Origin: Anaerotignum sp.
GTDB lineage: Bacteria; Bacillota; Clostridia; Lachnospirales; Anaerotignaceae
NCBI GenBank assembly: GCA_020024265.1
Contig: JAHHTW010000022.1
Location: 1-32,982, forward strand
DNA: 32,982 nt
Direction of reading: 5' to 3'
Shown piece by piece: positions 15,314 through 23,456 of this stretch. The notes under the pieces were generated by a model, which saw only the letters and a program-made list of their open reading frames with translations, made no database searches and was not told the DNA's origin. The position numbers were made by a program, and so were the translations under genes. The stretch's first letter is position 1. Each line of letters begins with the position of its first letter.

Positions 15314-15451
15314 AATACATATCCCCCATGATATGTGAAACATCACAAAAGCATAACCATTCTCTCTCAAAAAGAATGGTATGTGTGAAAAAACAACAAA
15401 AATATTTTCCCATTTGATTGTACCACATTGCCAAAAAGGAGGTATCTCTCT
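15314..15451 (+). promoter_or_regulatory. Structured 5' leader of the DtxR-type gene
   Basis: Three small hairpins lie in a row: ACATAT...ATATGT with a C-rich loop (15317-15336), TGTGA-aaca-TCACA (about 15334-15347), and ACCATTCT (15356-15363) with AGAATGGT (15373-15380). No known riboswitch consensus is recognised. The ribosome binding site AAAGGAGG follows at about 15435-15442. Confidence 0.35.
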
Positions 15452-15838
15452 ATGCAAACGAAAGAATCTATGGAAAATTATCTTGAAACAATACTTTTAT
15501 TGCAAGAACGCTATGGCAATGTCCGTGCCATTGATATTGCAACCGAGCTGGAATTTAGCAAACCCAGTGTCAGCAATGCGCTCAAAAAATTACGCGCTGC
15601 CGGATATGTCACAATGGTTGAAAAAACACACATTGTTTTGACAGAAGAAGGACGTGCCATTGCAAAAGCCGTATACGAAAGACATTGTGTGATTTCCAAT
15701 TTGCTGATGGATATTGGGGTATCTCAAAAAACAGCTTTGGAGGATGCCTGCCGCATCGAACATATCATCACAGATGAAACATTTACTCATATGAAACAGC
15801 ATTACATGAAAAACAAGTCCACAAAAGAATCGCTGTAG
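15452..15838 (+). CDS. DtxR-family metal-dependent regulator (short form, iron-type ligands)
   Basis: A 128-aa winged-helix regulator without the C-terminal SH3-like domain, like MntR in length. The N-terminal part is the DNA-binding domain (VRAIDIATELEFSKPSVSNALKKL at about 24-47). Aligning by eye to DtxR and MntR, the metal-site residues are His78, Cys100, Glu103 and His104. The Cys in DACRIEH matches the iron-responsive DtxR/IdeR type rather than the Glu of MntR, while the first ligand position (Met10 in DtxR, Asp8 in MntR) is Asn9. ATG 15452 follows AAAGGAGG; an earlier in-frame ATG lies before that site and is not used. A permease follows 69 bases later on the same strand. Confidence 0.9.
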   Translation: MQTKESMENYLETILLLQERYGNVRAIDIATELEFSKPSVSNALKKLRAAGYVTMVEKTHIVLTEEGRAIAKAVYERHCVISNLLMDIGVSQKTALEDACRIEHIITDETFTHMKQHYMKNKSTKESL

Positions 15839-15907
15839 GCATATCTGCATACCGTTTTTGTTCATCATCTGCACAAACTACCAAAGGACAGAAAGGAAAT
15901 CATCCTA

Positions 15908-17038
15908 ATGCTGCAAAAAATCGTACTGTTTTTGAAAAAAGAAACCATACTTGTCATTTCTGCCCTTCTGGCTTTGTTCTCCGCATTTCAAATACCACCA
16001 GATGCACAATATATGACCTACTGCAACACGGATGTCCTGATTCTGCTCTTTTGTCTGATGGCAATTATGGCAGGATTGCAGGAAATGGGCGTATTCCAAA
16101 GCATTGCAAAAAATCTTCTGCAAAAAGCACAAGATCTTAGAGAACTCACCTGTATTCTCGTATTGCTGTGCTTTTTTTCTGCTATGCTGCTTACCAATGA
16201 TGTTGCACTCATTACATTTGTACCCTTTAGCATACTGCTGCTGCAAATTGCTCATTTGACAGAGCAAATCATTCCCATATTGGTACTGCAAACCATTGCT
16301 GCCAATCTGGGAAGCATGTTGACACCAATCGGCAATCCACAAAATTTATATCTGTACACCGTATCGCATATGGCACCTTTGGACTTTATCATAACCATGC
16401 TGCCGCTTACACTCCTGTCGCTGGCATTGCTGCTGGTCTGCTGTATGCGTATGCCAAAAGCGGATCTGCATAGGATACCCCACACACCGCAGCAGGATGC
16501 TTTGCCCCATGCGAAATATATGATTCTGGCATTGTGCATGCTCTTTGCCGCTACACTTGCAGCGGTATTTCAGATACTGCCACACAGCCTGCTTCTTGCT
16601 GTCACACTGCTTTTTTTTGTATGCTTTTTTCGTGATGTATTGAAAAAAGTGGATTACAGCTTACTTTTGACATTTGTATTTTTCTTTATATTTATTGGAA
16701 ACTGCGGACGAATGCCCATCGTTGCGGATGTGATTTCCTCCACACTTTTGGGCAGAGAAATGCTCCTTGCCTTCCTGCTTTCTCAGGGCATCAGCAATGT
16801 GCCTGCTGCCATACTGCTCTCCGGCTTTACGGATGATTGGAAAAGCTTACTGTTCGGTGTCAATATCGGTGGACTAGGTACGCTCATTGCATCTATGGCA
16901 AGTCTGATTTCCTATAAATTTTTGGTACAATCCTTTCCCGAGAAAAAAAATGCATACACCAAAGAGTTTACAGCATACAACATGGTATTTGCCGTCATTT
17001 TGCTGATGGCTGCTTATTTGCTTTGCGCTTTTTCATAA
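15908..17038 (+). CDS. ArsB/NhaD-superfamily (SLC13-like) membrane permease
   Basis: A 376-aa protein with about ten membrane segments. The superfamily signatures are both present: LLTNDVALITFVPF (about 96-109) and GSMLTPIGNPQNLYLYT (about 136-152), and the second half repeats the pattern with SQGISNVPAAILLSG and GVNIGGLGTLIASMASLI. Relatives move arsenite, sodium/proton, citrate or other anions; the substrate here cannot be read from sequence. A weak ribosome binding site (AAAGGA) precedes the ATG. It follows the DtxR-type regulator with no terminator between, so a metal- or metal-chelate-linked role is inferred. The last 25 bases overlap the end of the convergent thioesterase gene. Confidence 0.85.
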   Translation: MLQKIVLFLKKETILVISALLALFSAFQIPPDAQYMTYCNTDVLILLFCLMAIMAGLQEMGVFQSIAKNLLQKAQDLRELTCILVLLCFFSAMLLTNDVALITFVPFSILLLQIAHLTEQIIPILVLQTIAANLGSMLTPIGNPQNLYLYTVSHMAPLDFIITMLPLTLLSLALLLVCCMRMPKADLHRIPHTPQQDALPHAKYMILALCMLFAATLAAVFQILPHSLLLAVTLLFFVCFFRDVLKKVDYSLLLTFVFFFIFIGNCGRMPIVADVISSTLLGREMLLAFLLSQGISNVPAAILLSGFTDDWKSLLFGVNIGGLGTLIASMASLISYKFLVQSFPEKKNAYTKEFTAYNMVFAVILLMAAYLLCAFS

Positions 17039-17448
17039 TCCTGCGCAAAGCCCTTGAGTATCCCATCCAATGCCTCCCAGTTGTGGCGCAGGCGTAAAGG
17101 CTTTCCGGTTGTATCCAAGAAACAATGCTCCGATATCGCCGTACACAGCACCTGTCCTGTGGCAGCATTTTTCATTTCATAGCCAATGTGCATGAGTGTA
17201 CCATTGTATTTGTGTATCTGTACCACAACGACAATCCTTTCCGGAAATCTTGCAGGCTGCTTATAGCGTACCTGTACCCCTACGACAGGCGATACAATCC
17301 CCTCCTGCTCCAGTCTGTCAAAACCCCAGCCGATCTTCTCCAAAAAATCCACACGTGCTTCTTCCATATACCGAATATAATTGGAATGGTGGACGATCCC
17401 CATTTTGTCTGTTTCATAATACTGTACTTTATGTATATATGGTTGCAT
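17014..17448 (-). CDS. Acyl-CoA thioesterase, YbgC/FadM-type hotdog fold
   Basis: A 144-aa hotdog thioesterase. The start region VQYYETDKMGIVHHSNYIRYMEEAR contains the 4-hydroxybenzoyl-CoA/YbgC active-site pattern (the Asp in ETDKMGIVHHSNY) and VQVRYKQPARFPERI is the usual middle strand. It would hydrolyse acyl-CoA or acyl-ACP thioesters in the cytoplasm; the chain length is unknown. Two ATGs are close: the second (17448) is seven bases from GGAGG and is preferred, the first (17454) only one base. Its 3' end overlaps the permease gene by 25 bases, tail to tail, and it follows a terminator from the primosome gene. Confidence 0.9.
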   Translation of the reverse strand: MQPYIHKVQYYETDKMGIVHHSNYIRYMEEARVDFLEKIGWGFDRLEQEGIVSPVVGVQVRYKQPARFPERIVVVVQIHKYNGTLMHIGYEMKNAATGQVLCTAISEHCFLDTTGKPLRLRHNWEALDGILKGFAQDYEKAQSK

Positions 17449-17473
17449 ATACATACCTCCTCTGATCTGGAAA

Positions 17474-17500
17474 ACGACCGTCCAAAGCTCAGACGGTCGT
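17474..17500 (-). terminator. Terminator after the dnaC-like gene
   Basis: ACGACCGTC (17474-17482) pairs perfectly with GACGGTCGT (17492-17500). On the minus strand four T follow. Confidence 0.8.
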
Positions 17501-17523
17501 ATCTTCTATCGTTCTTTTGGTAT

Positions 17524-18525
17524 TCATGATTTATTTTCACGAAACTTTTTCATCATACGCAAATCCTCACCAAAGAAATGCAGCACCTCAAACTCCCGTA
17601 AGCGTGATGTGATTCTGTCAGAATACAGCTCTGTGATATTTTGCGGCTCCAGATTGGTGGATATGATGACAGATTTTTCATGCAGCTTTCTTTCATTGAG
17701 CAAACGGAACAACTCTGAGGCGGTAAAGAGTGTGGGCATCTCTGTACCCAAATCATCAATGATGAGCAGATCTGCCTCCAAAAGTTCATCCTCCCAGCAG
17801 TCCTCCGGTTCCTCCTCATTTTTGGAAAAATGTATTTCCCCCAGCTTGCGAAAGAGCTGCCCCGCTGTCAAATACAGCACCACATAGCCTGCATCCAACA
17901 GCTCCTTTGCAATACAGCTGCAAAGAAAGGTTTTGCCCAACCCCGTTGCACCATAGAGCAGCAGATTTTTGCAATCTTTTCCAAAGTTGTCCACAAAGTT
18001 CAAACCGATACGCAATATGTTTTGTGCATTCTCTCTTGGAGAGCTTCCTTCCTGTGGATCTTTTCTTTCGCTGAACAGACGAAAATCATAATAATCAAAA
18101 TTTTCCTTCTGTACAATCCGTCGTATATTGGACTGATCATACAGCTTATCCATAAGCTTTTGCTTGAAGCAGGTGCAGGGCTGATTGTCCACATATCCTG
18201 TATCCTGACATTTTTCACAAACGTATTCCAATTGCAGCGTATCGGGTGAAATTCCTGCCTCTTGCAATCGTGCCAGCTTTTCCTGTTGCAGCGCCTCCTG
18301 TCTTTGCTTTAGGCGCTCTGTGGCTCTTGCGATCTCTGAGGGCTTTTGCAATACCAGCTTGGCCGCCTGTATGCCCAAAAAAGCCAAATCCTCATCAATT
18401 TGCTTGATGCGGGGCAAACGCTGATAAACGGCTTGTCTGCGGCTGCGCAGCTGTGCTGCCTTCTCTGTACGCAGGGCATCGTATGCTCTGTGTATTTCCT
18501 TGTAAATTTGTGCTTTGCCTGCCAT
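17524..18525 (-). CDS. DnaC/DnaI-like replicative helicase loader
   Basis: A 333-aa AAA+ protein. The N-terminal ~90 residues form a charged helical region, then a zinc-binding cluster CEKC...CTC (Cys103, 106, 117, 119) as in Bacillus DnaI, then the ATPase: Walker A YGATGLGKT (192-199), Walker B LLIIDDLGTE, sensor-1 IISTNL and the arginine finger region YSDRITSRLRE. It loads the replicative helicase DnaB/DnaC at origins or restart sites. The frame reaches ATG 18546, overlapping dnaD, but MAGKAQIYKEI at 18525 has AGGGGG about ten bases ahead and is preferred. It lies 14 bases after dnaD, forming a primosome pair. Confidence 0.93.
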   Translation of the reverse strand: MAGKAQIYKEIHRAYDALRTEKAAQLRSRRQAVYQRLPRIKQIDEDLAFLGIQAAKLVLQKPSEIARATERLKQRQEALQQEKLARLQEAGISPDTLQLEYVCEKCQDTGYVDNQPCTCFKQKLMDKLYDQSNIRRIVQKENFDYYDFRLFSERKDPQEGSSPRENAQNILRIGLNFVDNFGKDCKNLLLYGATGLGKTFLCSCIAKELLDAGYVVLYLTAGQLFRKLGEIHFSKNEEEPEDCWEDELLEADLLIIDDLGTEMPTLFTASELFRLLNERKLHEKSVIISTNLEPQNITELYSDRITSRLREFEVLHFFGEDLRMMKKFRENKS

Positions 18526-18539
18526 AGCCCTTTTTCCCC

Positions 18540-19496
18540 CTACCATTTATTCTGTCGTTCCTGCTCCATTTGTTTGATTTTATCATAATCCCAATCTCTT
18601 TGGGGATAATTGATAAAACGGTTGCGCTTTTGCACAGTTTTTTGTCGTACCTGCTTTTGTGCCTGCTTCTCCCGCTCTTTCTGCTCCTTCTTTGCTTCAA
18701 ACAACGCATCCTGCTTCGCAACATCTTCTTCTGTGCGTACTCCCATATCATGCCAATCTTTCAAAATACTATCCGCATACGGAAAGCTCACACTGCCTAG
18801 GCGCAATATTGTACGCTCACATGCCATCACTGCCAGCTTCACAGGCATATGATACTCCTGCAACCATTTCTTGATATAGCCTTCCTCTACCTCTGAAGGC
18901 ATACGTCTGCCCTGTCCAAAGGCTCGCATAATCTCTCTTGTGCCATTTTTGCGCAGCAGTAAATGCTCTGCCGCCTTTTCTGGTGTATCAATGCCTTCTT
19001 CTGCCCAGCCAATGGCTGTTTTTTCAATATAGCGCATATTGGTCTTTCCACGCTCTGCACAATAGGTCAACAGGAGTTCTATCACATCAATGGGAAGCCC
19101 CAGCCAATCGTACAGCCCAAAGAGCGTAGACAAATCATGTGCCGAAAGGCTCTTTCCCAATTTCTTTTCTGCGCTTTGAAAAAATTCCCGAATCTGTTCA
19201 TTTTTCAAATACAGATCTATCTCCATCGGGGAATATTCCGGATGCTGCATGGGGCGAAAAGTACTTTTTTTCTGTATTTGCACCGCCTGTTCCTGCTGCA
19301 AAAGCCCTCTTTGCTGCCAGTATTTTTGGGCATTGCATACATCACTCTCCAAGACATCCAGCATTTGTGCAATCTGTGCCATTGTCACATCACTGCCGCT
19401 TGCCTGAATCATCAAATATACCGCTACATACAGCGGCGGCGCCTTTGGTACTTCTTCCATCACAAACTGCTTGGAAAGCCGAATTTCCTCTGCCAT
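18540..19496 (-). CDS. DnaD-domain primosomal protein
   Basis: A 318-aa protein of the DnaD/DnaB replication-initiation family. The N-terminal ~75 residues form a winged helix (VTMAQIAQMLDVLESDVCNAQ), and two DnaD-type helical domains follow at about 100-170 and 180-255. The second ends with the family motif YIKKWLQEYHMP...LAVMACERTI. The tail (260-318) is a Lys/Gln-rich coiled region. It remodels origin DNA and recruits the helicase loader encoded by the next gene. GGGAGG lies eight bases before the ATG. A two-way terminator at 19531-19556 separates it from tagO, so it probably has its own promoter. Confidence 0.9.
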   Translation of the reverse strand: MAEEIRLSKQFVMEEVPKAPPLYVAVYLMIQASGSDVTMAQIAQMLDVLESDVCNAQKYWQQRGLLQQEQAVQIQKKSTFRPMQHPEYSPMEIDLYLKNEQIREFFQSAEKKLGKSLSAHDLSTLFGLYDWLGLPIDVIELLLTYCAERGKTNMRYIEKTAIGWAEEGIDTPEKAAEHLLLRKNGTREIMRAFGQGRRMPSEVEEGYIKKWLQEYHMPVKLAVMACERTILRLGSVSFPYADSILKDWHDMGVRTEEDVAKQDALFEAKKEQKEREKQAQKQVRQKTVQKRNRFINYPQRDWDYDKIKQMEQERQNKW

Positions 19497-19530
19497 GGTT
19501 CTGCCTCCCTTCTATGTGTATGCCGGAAAA

Positions 19531-19556
19531 GGGAAACTGATGGACAACAGTTTCCC
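19531..19556 (-). terminator. Terminator after tagO
   Basis: GGGAAACTG (19531-19539) pairs perfectly with CAGTTTCCC (19548-19556) around an 8-base loop. T runs of four flank it on both strands. Confidence 0.8.
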
Positions 19557-19563
19557 TTTTCTC

Positions 19564-20601
19564 TCACTCCTTGTTTTTGATATGTGCGTTAAAATAATAA
19601 ATGATAAAGCTCAAAACGATCACAGTCAGCAATGCTACCATGAATATTCTCGAATCCTGTACGGCAATGAAGATTGCCAAAAGCCCCAAGAACAGGCTGA
19701 TGCCATACATAATCAAAACAGCCTGCTTCTGTGAGCAGCCACGGTCAATCAAACGGTGGTGCAAATGCCCTCTGTCCGCCTGCATGATGGGTTGATGCTT
19801 TGCCATACGACGCAACATGGCAAATATGGTATCGAATATGGGAAGCCCCACACAAAACACACTTACCACCACTGCCAGCAGCGCATAGCCCTTAAACACG
19901 CCCAATATACTGGTTACTGCCAGTACAAAGCCCAAAAATGTGGAGCCGGTATCTCCCATAAAAATCTCTGCCGGATTGAAATTACGTGGCAAAAATCCCA
20001 AGCAGGCACCTGCCAGTGCCGCTGTCAGCACCACTGCCGTCGTACTGCCGGTGAATATACAAAGCACCATCAGACTCATTGCCGCAATCCCTGTCACACC
20101 AGCAGCCAATCCGTCCAAGCCATCAATCAAATTGACCGCATTTGTGACACCTACAATCCAAAGCAGTGTGATGGGTATGCTGAACGTACGCAACGCCGTT
20201 GTAAAGGGCCACAGCACAATCTGTATGCGTGTACCGGAAAATACAACGATCAAAGCTGCCACAATCTGTATGCAAAATTTCAGCTTTGCCGGCAAATTCT
20301 TCATATCGTCCACGACACCCAAGCCGGCAATCAGCATGGCACCGATGACAAATCCTGCAAACTGCTTTGGCGCCATGCTGCGGTCAAAGTAATAAACCAT
20401 CAGCACCGTCACCAAAAAACCCAATACAATCGCAACACCGCCCATACGTGGCATGGGCTTTTTATGCACCCCTCTATCCTTCGGATAGTCAATCGCCCCC
20501 ACCCTTACAGACAGCCATTTTGCAAAGGGCGTTGTAACCAGCGTAATGGCAAATGCCGAGGCAAACGCTGCGATATATAACAACCAGTTATGTTCCACCA
20601 A
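19564..20601 (-). CDS. Undecaprenyl-phosphate GlcNAc-1-phosphate transferase (TagO/WecA family)
   Basis: A 345-aa polytopic membrane enzyme that moves a sugar phosphate, usually GlcNAc-1-P, from UDP-GlcNAc to undecaprenyl phosphate. This starts teichoic acid or other surface polymers. Family marks in order are GVHKKPMPRMGGVAI (about 44-58), the acidic VVDDMKNLPAK (about 96-106), TNAVNLIDGLDGLAAG (about 153-168), FMGDTGSTFLGF (about 215-226) and DRGHLHHRLID (about 284-294). About ten membrane segments are seen. The start is TTG (20601) or the adjacent GTG (20598) after AGGAGAGG. It lies behind upp on the same strand and could be its co-transcript. Confidence 0.93.
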   Translation of the reverse strand: MVEHNWLLYIAAFASAFAITLVTTPFAKWLSVRVGAIDYPKDRGVHKKPMPRMGGVAIVLGFLVTVLMVYYFDRSMAPKQFAGFVIGAMLIAGLGVVDDMKNLPAKLKFCIQIVAALIVVFSGTRIQIVLWPFTTALRTFSIPITLLWIVGVTNAVNLIDGLDGLAAGVTGIAAMSLMVLCIFTGSTTAVVLTAALAGACLGFLPRNFNPAEIFMGDTGSTFLGFVLAVTSILGVFKGYALLAVVVSVFCVGLPIFDTIFAMLRRMAKHQPIMQADRGHLHHRLIDRGCSQKQAVLIMYGISLFLGLLAIFIAVQDSRIFMVALLTVIVLSFIIYYFNAHIKNKE

Positions 20602-20650
20602 AAAAATCCTCTCCTATCTTGCGGCATAGCCACAAAAAAAGCGGCACAAT

Positions 20651-20674
20651 GGCTCGGAGGAATCTCTCCGAGCC
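20651..20674 (-). terminator. Hairpin between upp and tagO
   Basis: GGCTCGGAG (20651-20659) and CTCCGAGCC (20666-20674) pair perfectly around a 6-base loop. The T run on the minus strand is about 10 bases away, so termination is probably partial. Confidence 0.5.
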
Positions 20675-20710
20675 TTGCATGACCATATGATACACAAAGA
20701 TACGTATTGT

Positions 20711-21337
20711 TTACTTTGTGCCAAAAATACGATCGCCTGCATCCCCCAAGCCGGGTACGATATATCCGTGTGAATTGAGTTCCGGATCATATGCAGCTGC
20801 ATAGATGTCTACATCCGGATGCGCCTTTTGCAGACGTGCTACACCGTCCGGCGCTGCCAAAATACAAAGGAAAATAATCTTCTTGACACCCTTTTCCTTC
20901 AAAAATGTAATCGCTGCATCGGCAGTACCGCCCGTTGCCAGCATAGGATCTGTCAGCAGTACAATACGATCCTGTACATCATGGGGCAGCTTGCAGTAAT
21001 ACTCTACAGGCTCGAGTGTATCCGGATCACGGTACAAACCAATATGCCCAATCTTTGCTGTAGGCAATAAGCGCAGCAAACCGTCTGTCATACCAATGCC
21101 TGCGCGCAAAATCGGTACAATCGCAAGCTTTGCTTCTACTGTGCTGCATTGTGCTTCTGCTACCGGCGTTTGCACTGTAATCTTTGTCAATGGTAAATCT
21201 CTGGTTGCCTCATATGTCAGCAACACAGCAACCTCACCAATCATTTCACGAAATTCCTTTGCACCGGTGTTTGCATCTCGCAACAGCGCCATTTTCGTCT
21301 GTACCAACGGATGCTCTGATACAAATATTCTACTCAT
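20711..21337 (-). CDS. upp: Uracil phosphoribosyltransferase
   Basis: A 208-aa enzyme that makes UMP from uracil and PRPP in pyrimidine salvage. Key segments are LTYEATRDLP (about 42-51), VPILRAGIGMTDGLL (about 73-87), the PRPP loop LTDPMLATGGTADAAI (about 129-144) and the uracil-binding end GYIVPGLGDAGDRIFGTK. Three in-frame ATGs lie near the start; the third (21337, MSRIFVSEHP) is eight bases from GAGGAG and gives the usual length. It is 14 bases after rpiB in the conserved ywlC-rpiB-upp order of Firmicutes. Confidence 0.97.
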   Translation of the reverse strand: MSRIFVSEHPLVQTKMALLRDANTGAKEFREMIGEVAVLLTYEATRDLPLTKITVQTPVAEAQCSTVEAKLAIVPILRAGIGMTDGLLRLLPTAKIGHIGLYRDPDTLEPVEYYCKLPHDVQDRIVLLTDPMLATGGTADAAITFLKEKGVKKIIFLCILAAPDGVARLQKAHPDVDIYAAAYDPELNSHGYIVPGLGDAGDRIFGTK

Positions 21338-21351
21338 GGTCATATCTCCTC

Positions 21352-21795
21352 TCAATCGTTTCTCTCTTCATCTTCAATCTGACGGATTCTTCTGATATGA
21401 CGTTCGTCATTGGAAAATGGTGTTTCCAAAAATGCCTTTACGATTTCCAATGCCAAGCCGGGACCTGTCACTCTTGCGCCCAGCGCCAGAATATTGGCAT
21501 CGTTATGTTCTCTGGTTGCCTTTGCAGAAAATACATCACCGCAAAGCGCTGCTCGAATCCCCTTGACCTTGTTTGCAGTGATCGAAATACCAATGCCAGT
21601 ACCGCAAATGAGTATCCCTTTATCACACGCACCACTTGCCACTGCATTTGCAACCAACTTACCGTATACGGGATAATCTACAGACTCCTCAGAGTATGTT
21701 CCAAAATTTTGATATGCGATGTTGTTTGCCTCCAAATATGCAATCACTTCCTTCATCAAGGGATAACCGCCATGGTCACATCCAAGTGCTATCAT
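21352..21795 (-). CDS. rpiB: Ribose-5-phosphate isomerase B
   Basis: A 147-aa RpiB/LacAB-type isomerase that interconverts ribose 5-phosphate and ribulose 5-phosphate. The start IALGCDHGGYPL, the catalytic Cys in ILICGTGIGISITANK (about 61-76) and TREHNDANILALGARVTG (about 93-110) are all intact. GAAAGGAG precedes the ATG. Between ywlC and upp it supplies or drains PRPP precursors, matching the upp neighbour. No low-molecular-weight phosphatase gene (ywlE), often present in this cluster, is found here. Confidence 0.97.
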   Translation of the reverse strand: MIALGCDHGGYPLMKEVIAYLEANNIAYQNFGTYSEESVDYPVYGKLVANAVASGACDKGILICGTGIGISITANKVKGIRAALCGDVFSAKATREHNDANILALGARVTGPGLALEIVKAFLETPFSNDERHIRRIRQIEDEERND

Positions 21796-21828
21796 ATGTT
21801 TTGGCTCCTTTCGTTTTTCATCCTTTTT

Positions 21829-22878
21829 TTATTCTGCATCCAAAAAGCGATAGCCTGCTGATTTTTGCAGACGATTCATAATCGCAAGACCCTCTGCTTC
21901 ATAAGGGAATACCTCTGCATATACAATCTCCGCTTTTTGCGTATCAAATTCACGCAAAACCCCAAACAGCTTTGCGCCCACTTCCTCCAAATCCGCCCTG
22001 CTGCCCACAGAAAGCACAATATCCGCATCATATAATGTTTTGCTTTCTTCCGTTGCAAGTACACCGACACGTTTGCCCTCGGCACGTTTTTGCTCTACCA
22101 GTGCATTGATATATGCTGCCACATGCGTTCCACGTACCAAATACACATCTGCCTTTGGCGCATAATGCGTATATTTCATGCCGGGCGCTTTGGGCTTTTT
22201 GCCGTCTGCCGGCTTATCCAAAACCGTCGGATCCATTGCCACATCGCCCAAAATCGGCTGTATCATTTCTTTTGTGATGGCGCCGGGACGTAAAATCATA
22301 GGCGGATTTTCGCAAACATCCACTATGGTGGACTCCAAACCCCACTGCGCTTCGCCGCCATCCAATATCATATCAATTTTCCCATCCAAGTCATATGCCA
22401 CATGTGCAGCACTTGTGGGACTCGGTCTGCCCGAGGTATTGGCGCTCGGTGCTGCTATGGGCAAAGCTGCCACTTCTATCAGCGCCATTGCCACCGGATG
22501 AGAGGGAAAGCGTACCGCTACGGTATCCAGCCCACCTGTCACCGCATCCGGCACAGCATCCGCCTTTGGAAAAATCATTGTCAGAGGTCCGGGCCAAAAC
22601 GCATCCATCAGTTTTTTTGCTGCCTTGGGTACCTCATGCACAATCTGCTCCAGCATATCCAGATTGGAAATATGTAATATCAACGGATTGTCCGATGGTC
22701 TGCCTTTGGCTTGATAGATCCTTTTGCAAGCCGCAGCATCCCATCCGTTGGCTCCCAGACCATATACCGTTTCTGTCGGAAATGCGACCAAAGCGCCGTC
22801 TTTGAGCAGCTGTGCTGCCTGTACAATGGCTGAGCGGTCTATATTCTGAGGGTCTATCTTGCATTTTTGTGTTTGCAT
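21829..22878 (-). CDS. L-threonylcarbamoyladenylate synthase (YrdC/Sua5 type, with C-terminal Sua5 domain)
   Basis: A 349-aa two-domain protein that makes threonylcarbamoyl-AMP for the universal t6A37 tRNA modification. The YrdC domain shows LKDGALVAFPTETVYGLG (about 25-42), KGRPSDNPLILHI, and SANTSGRPSPTSAAHV (about 143-158); the Sua5 domain follows after KAPGMKYTHYAPKA (about 236-249). The ORF could begin 27 codons upstream inside the SEC-C gene, but homology starts near MQTQKCKIDPQNIDRSAI, and ATG 22878 comes one base after the SEC-C stop (TAATATG), which suggests translational coupling since no strong ribosome binding site is seen. Confidence 0.95.
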   Translation of the reverse strand: MQTQKCKIDPQNIDRSAIVQAAQLLKDGALVAFPTETVYGLGANGWDAAACKRIYQAKGRPSDNPLILHISNLDMLEQIVHEVPKAAKKLMDAFWPGPLTMIFPKADAVPDAVTGGLDTVAVRFPSHPVAMALIEVAALPIAAPSANTSGRPSPTSAAHVAYDLDGKIDMILDGGEAQWGLESTIVDVCENPPMILRPGAITKEMIQPILGDVAMDPTVLDKPADGKKPKAPGMKYTHYAPKADVYLVRGTHVAAYINALVEQKRAEGKRVGVLATEESKTLYDADIVLSVGSRADLEEVGAKLFGVLREFDTQKAEIVYAEVFPYEAEGLAIMNRLQKSAGYRFLDAE

Positions 22879-22879
22879 A

Positions 22880-23380
22880 TTACAGGTTTGCACCACAACA
22901 TTTTTTATATTTTTTGCCGCTGCCGCAAGGGCAAGGATCGTTACGGCCGATTTTTTCACCTTTGATTACCGTACGGGAAAGCTTCTGTTCTCTTGTAAAT
23001 TTTCTTCTTTCGTTTTCTTCGAAAATGCCATCCCACTGAGGCAGTGCCACCAGATGATCTGCATGATATTCTACCATTTTCTTGAACAGACGTTCAAAGT
23101 CGATGTCCAAAACAACTGCTGTTTCCTCTGTCAGAGTATTCATATCAAAAGGTGTGGGCAGTACATCATTCAGTCCGTCAATGAATGCCACAATTTCCTC
23201 CGCTGTCATAGAGAAGCGTTCTGCCAGTTCCTGTACAGTGCCTTCCAGCTTGGTTACCTTCTGTCCCAAAATATATTCATAAATTTTCTGTTCCTTTGGC
23301 AGGTAGCTGTCCCAGATTGCGTCTACGCTTCTGCCTTCCTTTGAAAATGCTTTGTTCATCCAATTTTCATATAAACTCAT
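22880..23380 (-). CDS. SEC-C metal-binding-motif protein
   Basis: A 166-aa protein ending in a SEC-C motif, GRNDPCPCGSGKKYKKCCG (about 145-163), the zinc-binding tail also found at the end of SecA. The N-terminal ~140 residues are helical and charged (VTKLEGTVQELAERFSMTAEEI) and resemble uncharacterised clostridial proteins with this tail. Function is unknown; SEC-C tails often mediate protein or ribosome contacts. AAGGAGAG lies seven bases before the ATG and a promoter is at 23428-23456, making it the probable first gene of the operon SEC-C - ywlC - rpiB - upp. Confidence 0.88.
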   Translation of the reverse strand: MSLYENWMNKAFSKEGRSVDAIWDSYLPKEQKIYEYILGQKVTKLEGTVQELAERFSMTAEEIVAFIDGLNDVLPTPFDMNTLTEETAVVLDIDFERLFKKMVEYHADHLVALPQWDGIFEENERRKFTREQKLSRTVIKGEKIGRNDPCPCGSGKKYKKCCGANL

Positions 23381-23427
23381 TTGTATTCTCTCCTTTTGAT
23401 TTTGAAATGCAAAAAATGCTCTCTGCA

Positions 23428-23456
23428 ATCATAATATAATTTTGCTGACTTTGCAA
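23428..23456 (-). promoter_or_regulatory. Promoter of the SEC-C - ywlC - rpiB - upp operon
   Basis: On the minus strand TTGCAA (23456-23451) and TATGAT (23433-23428) are 17 bases apart, about 45 bases before the SEC-C ATG. Confidence 0.6.
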
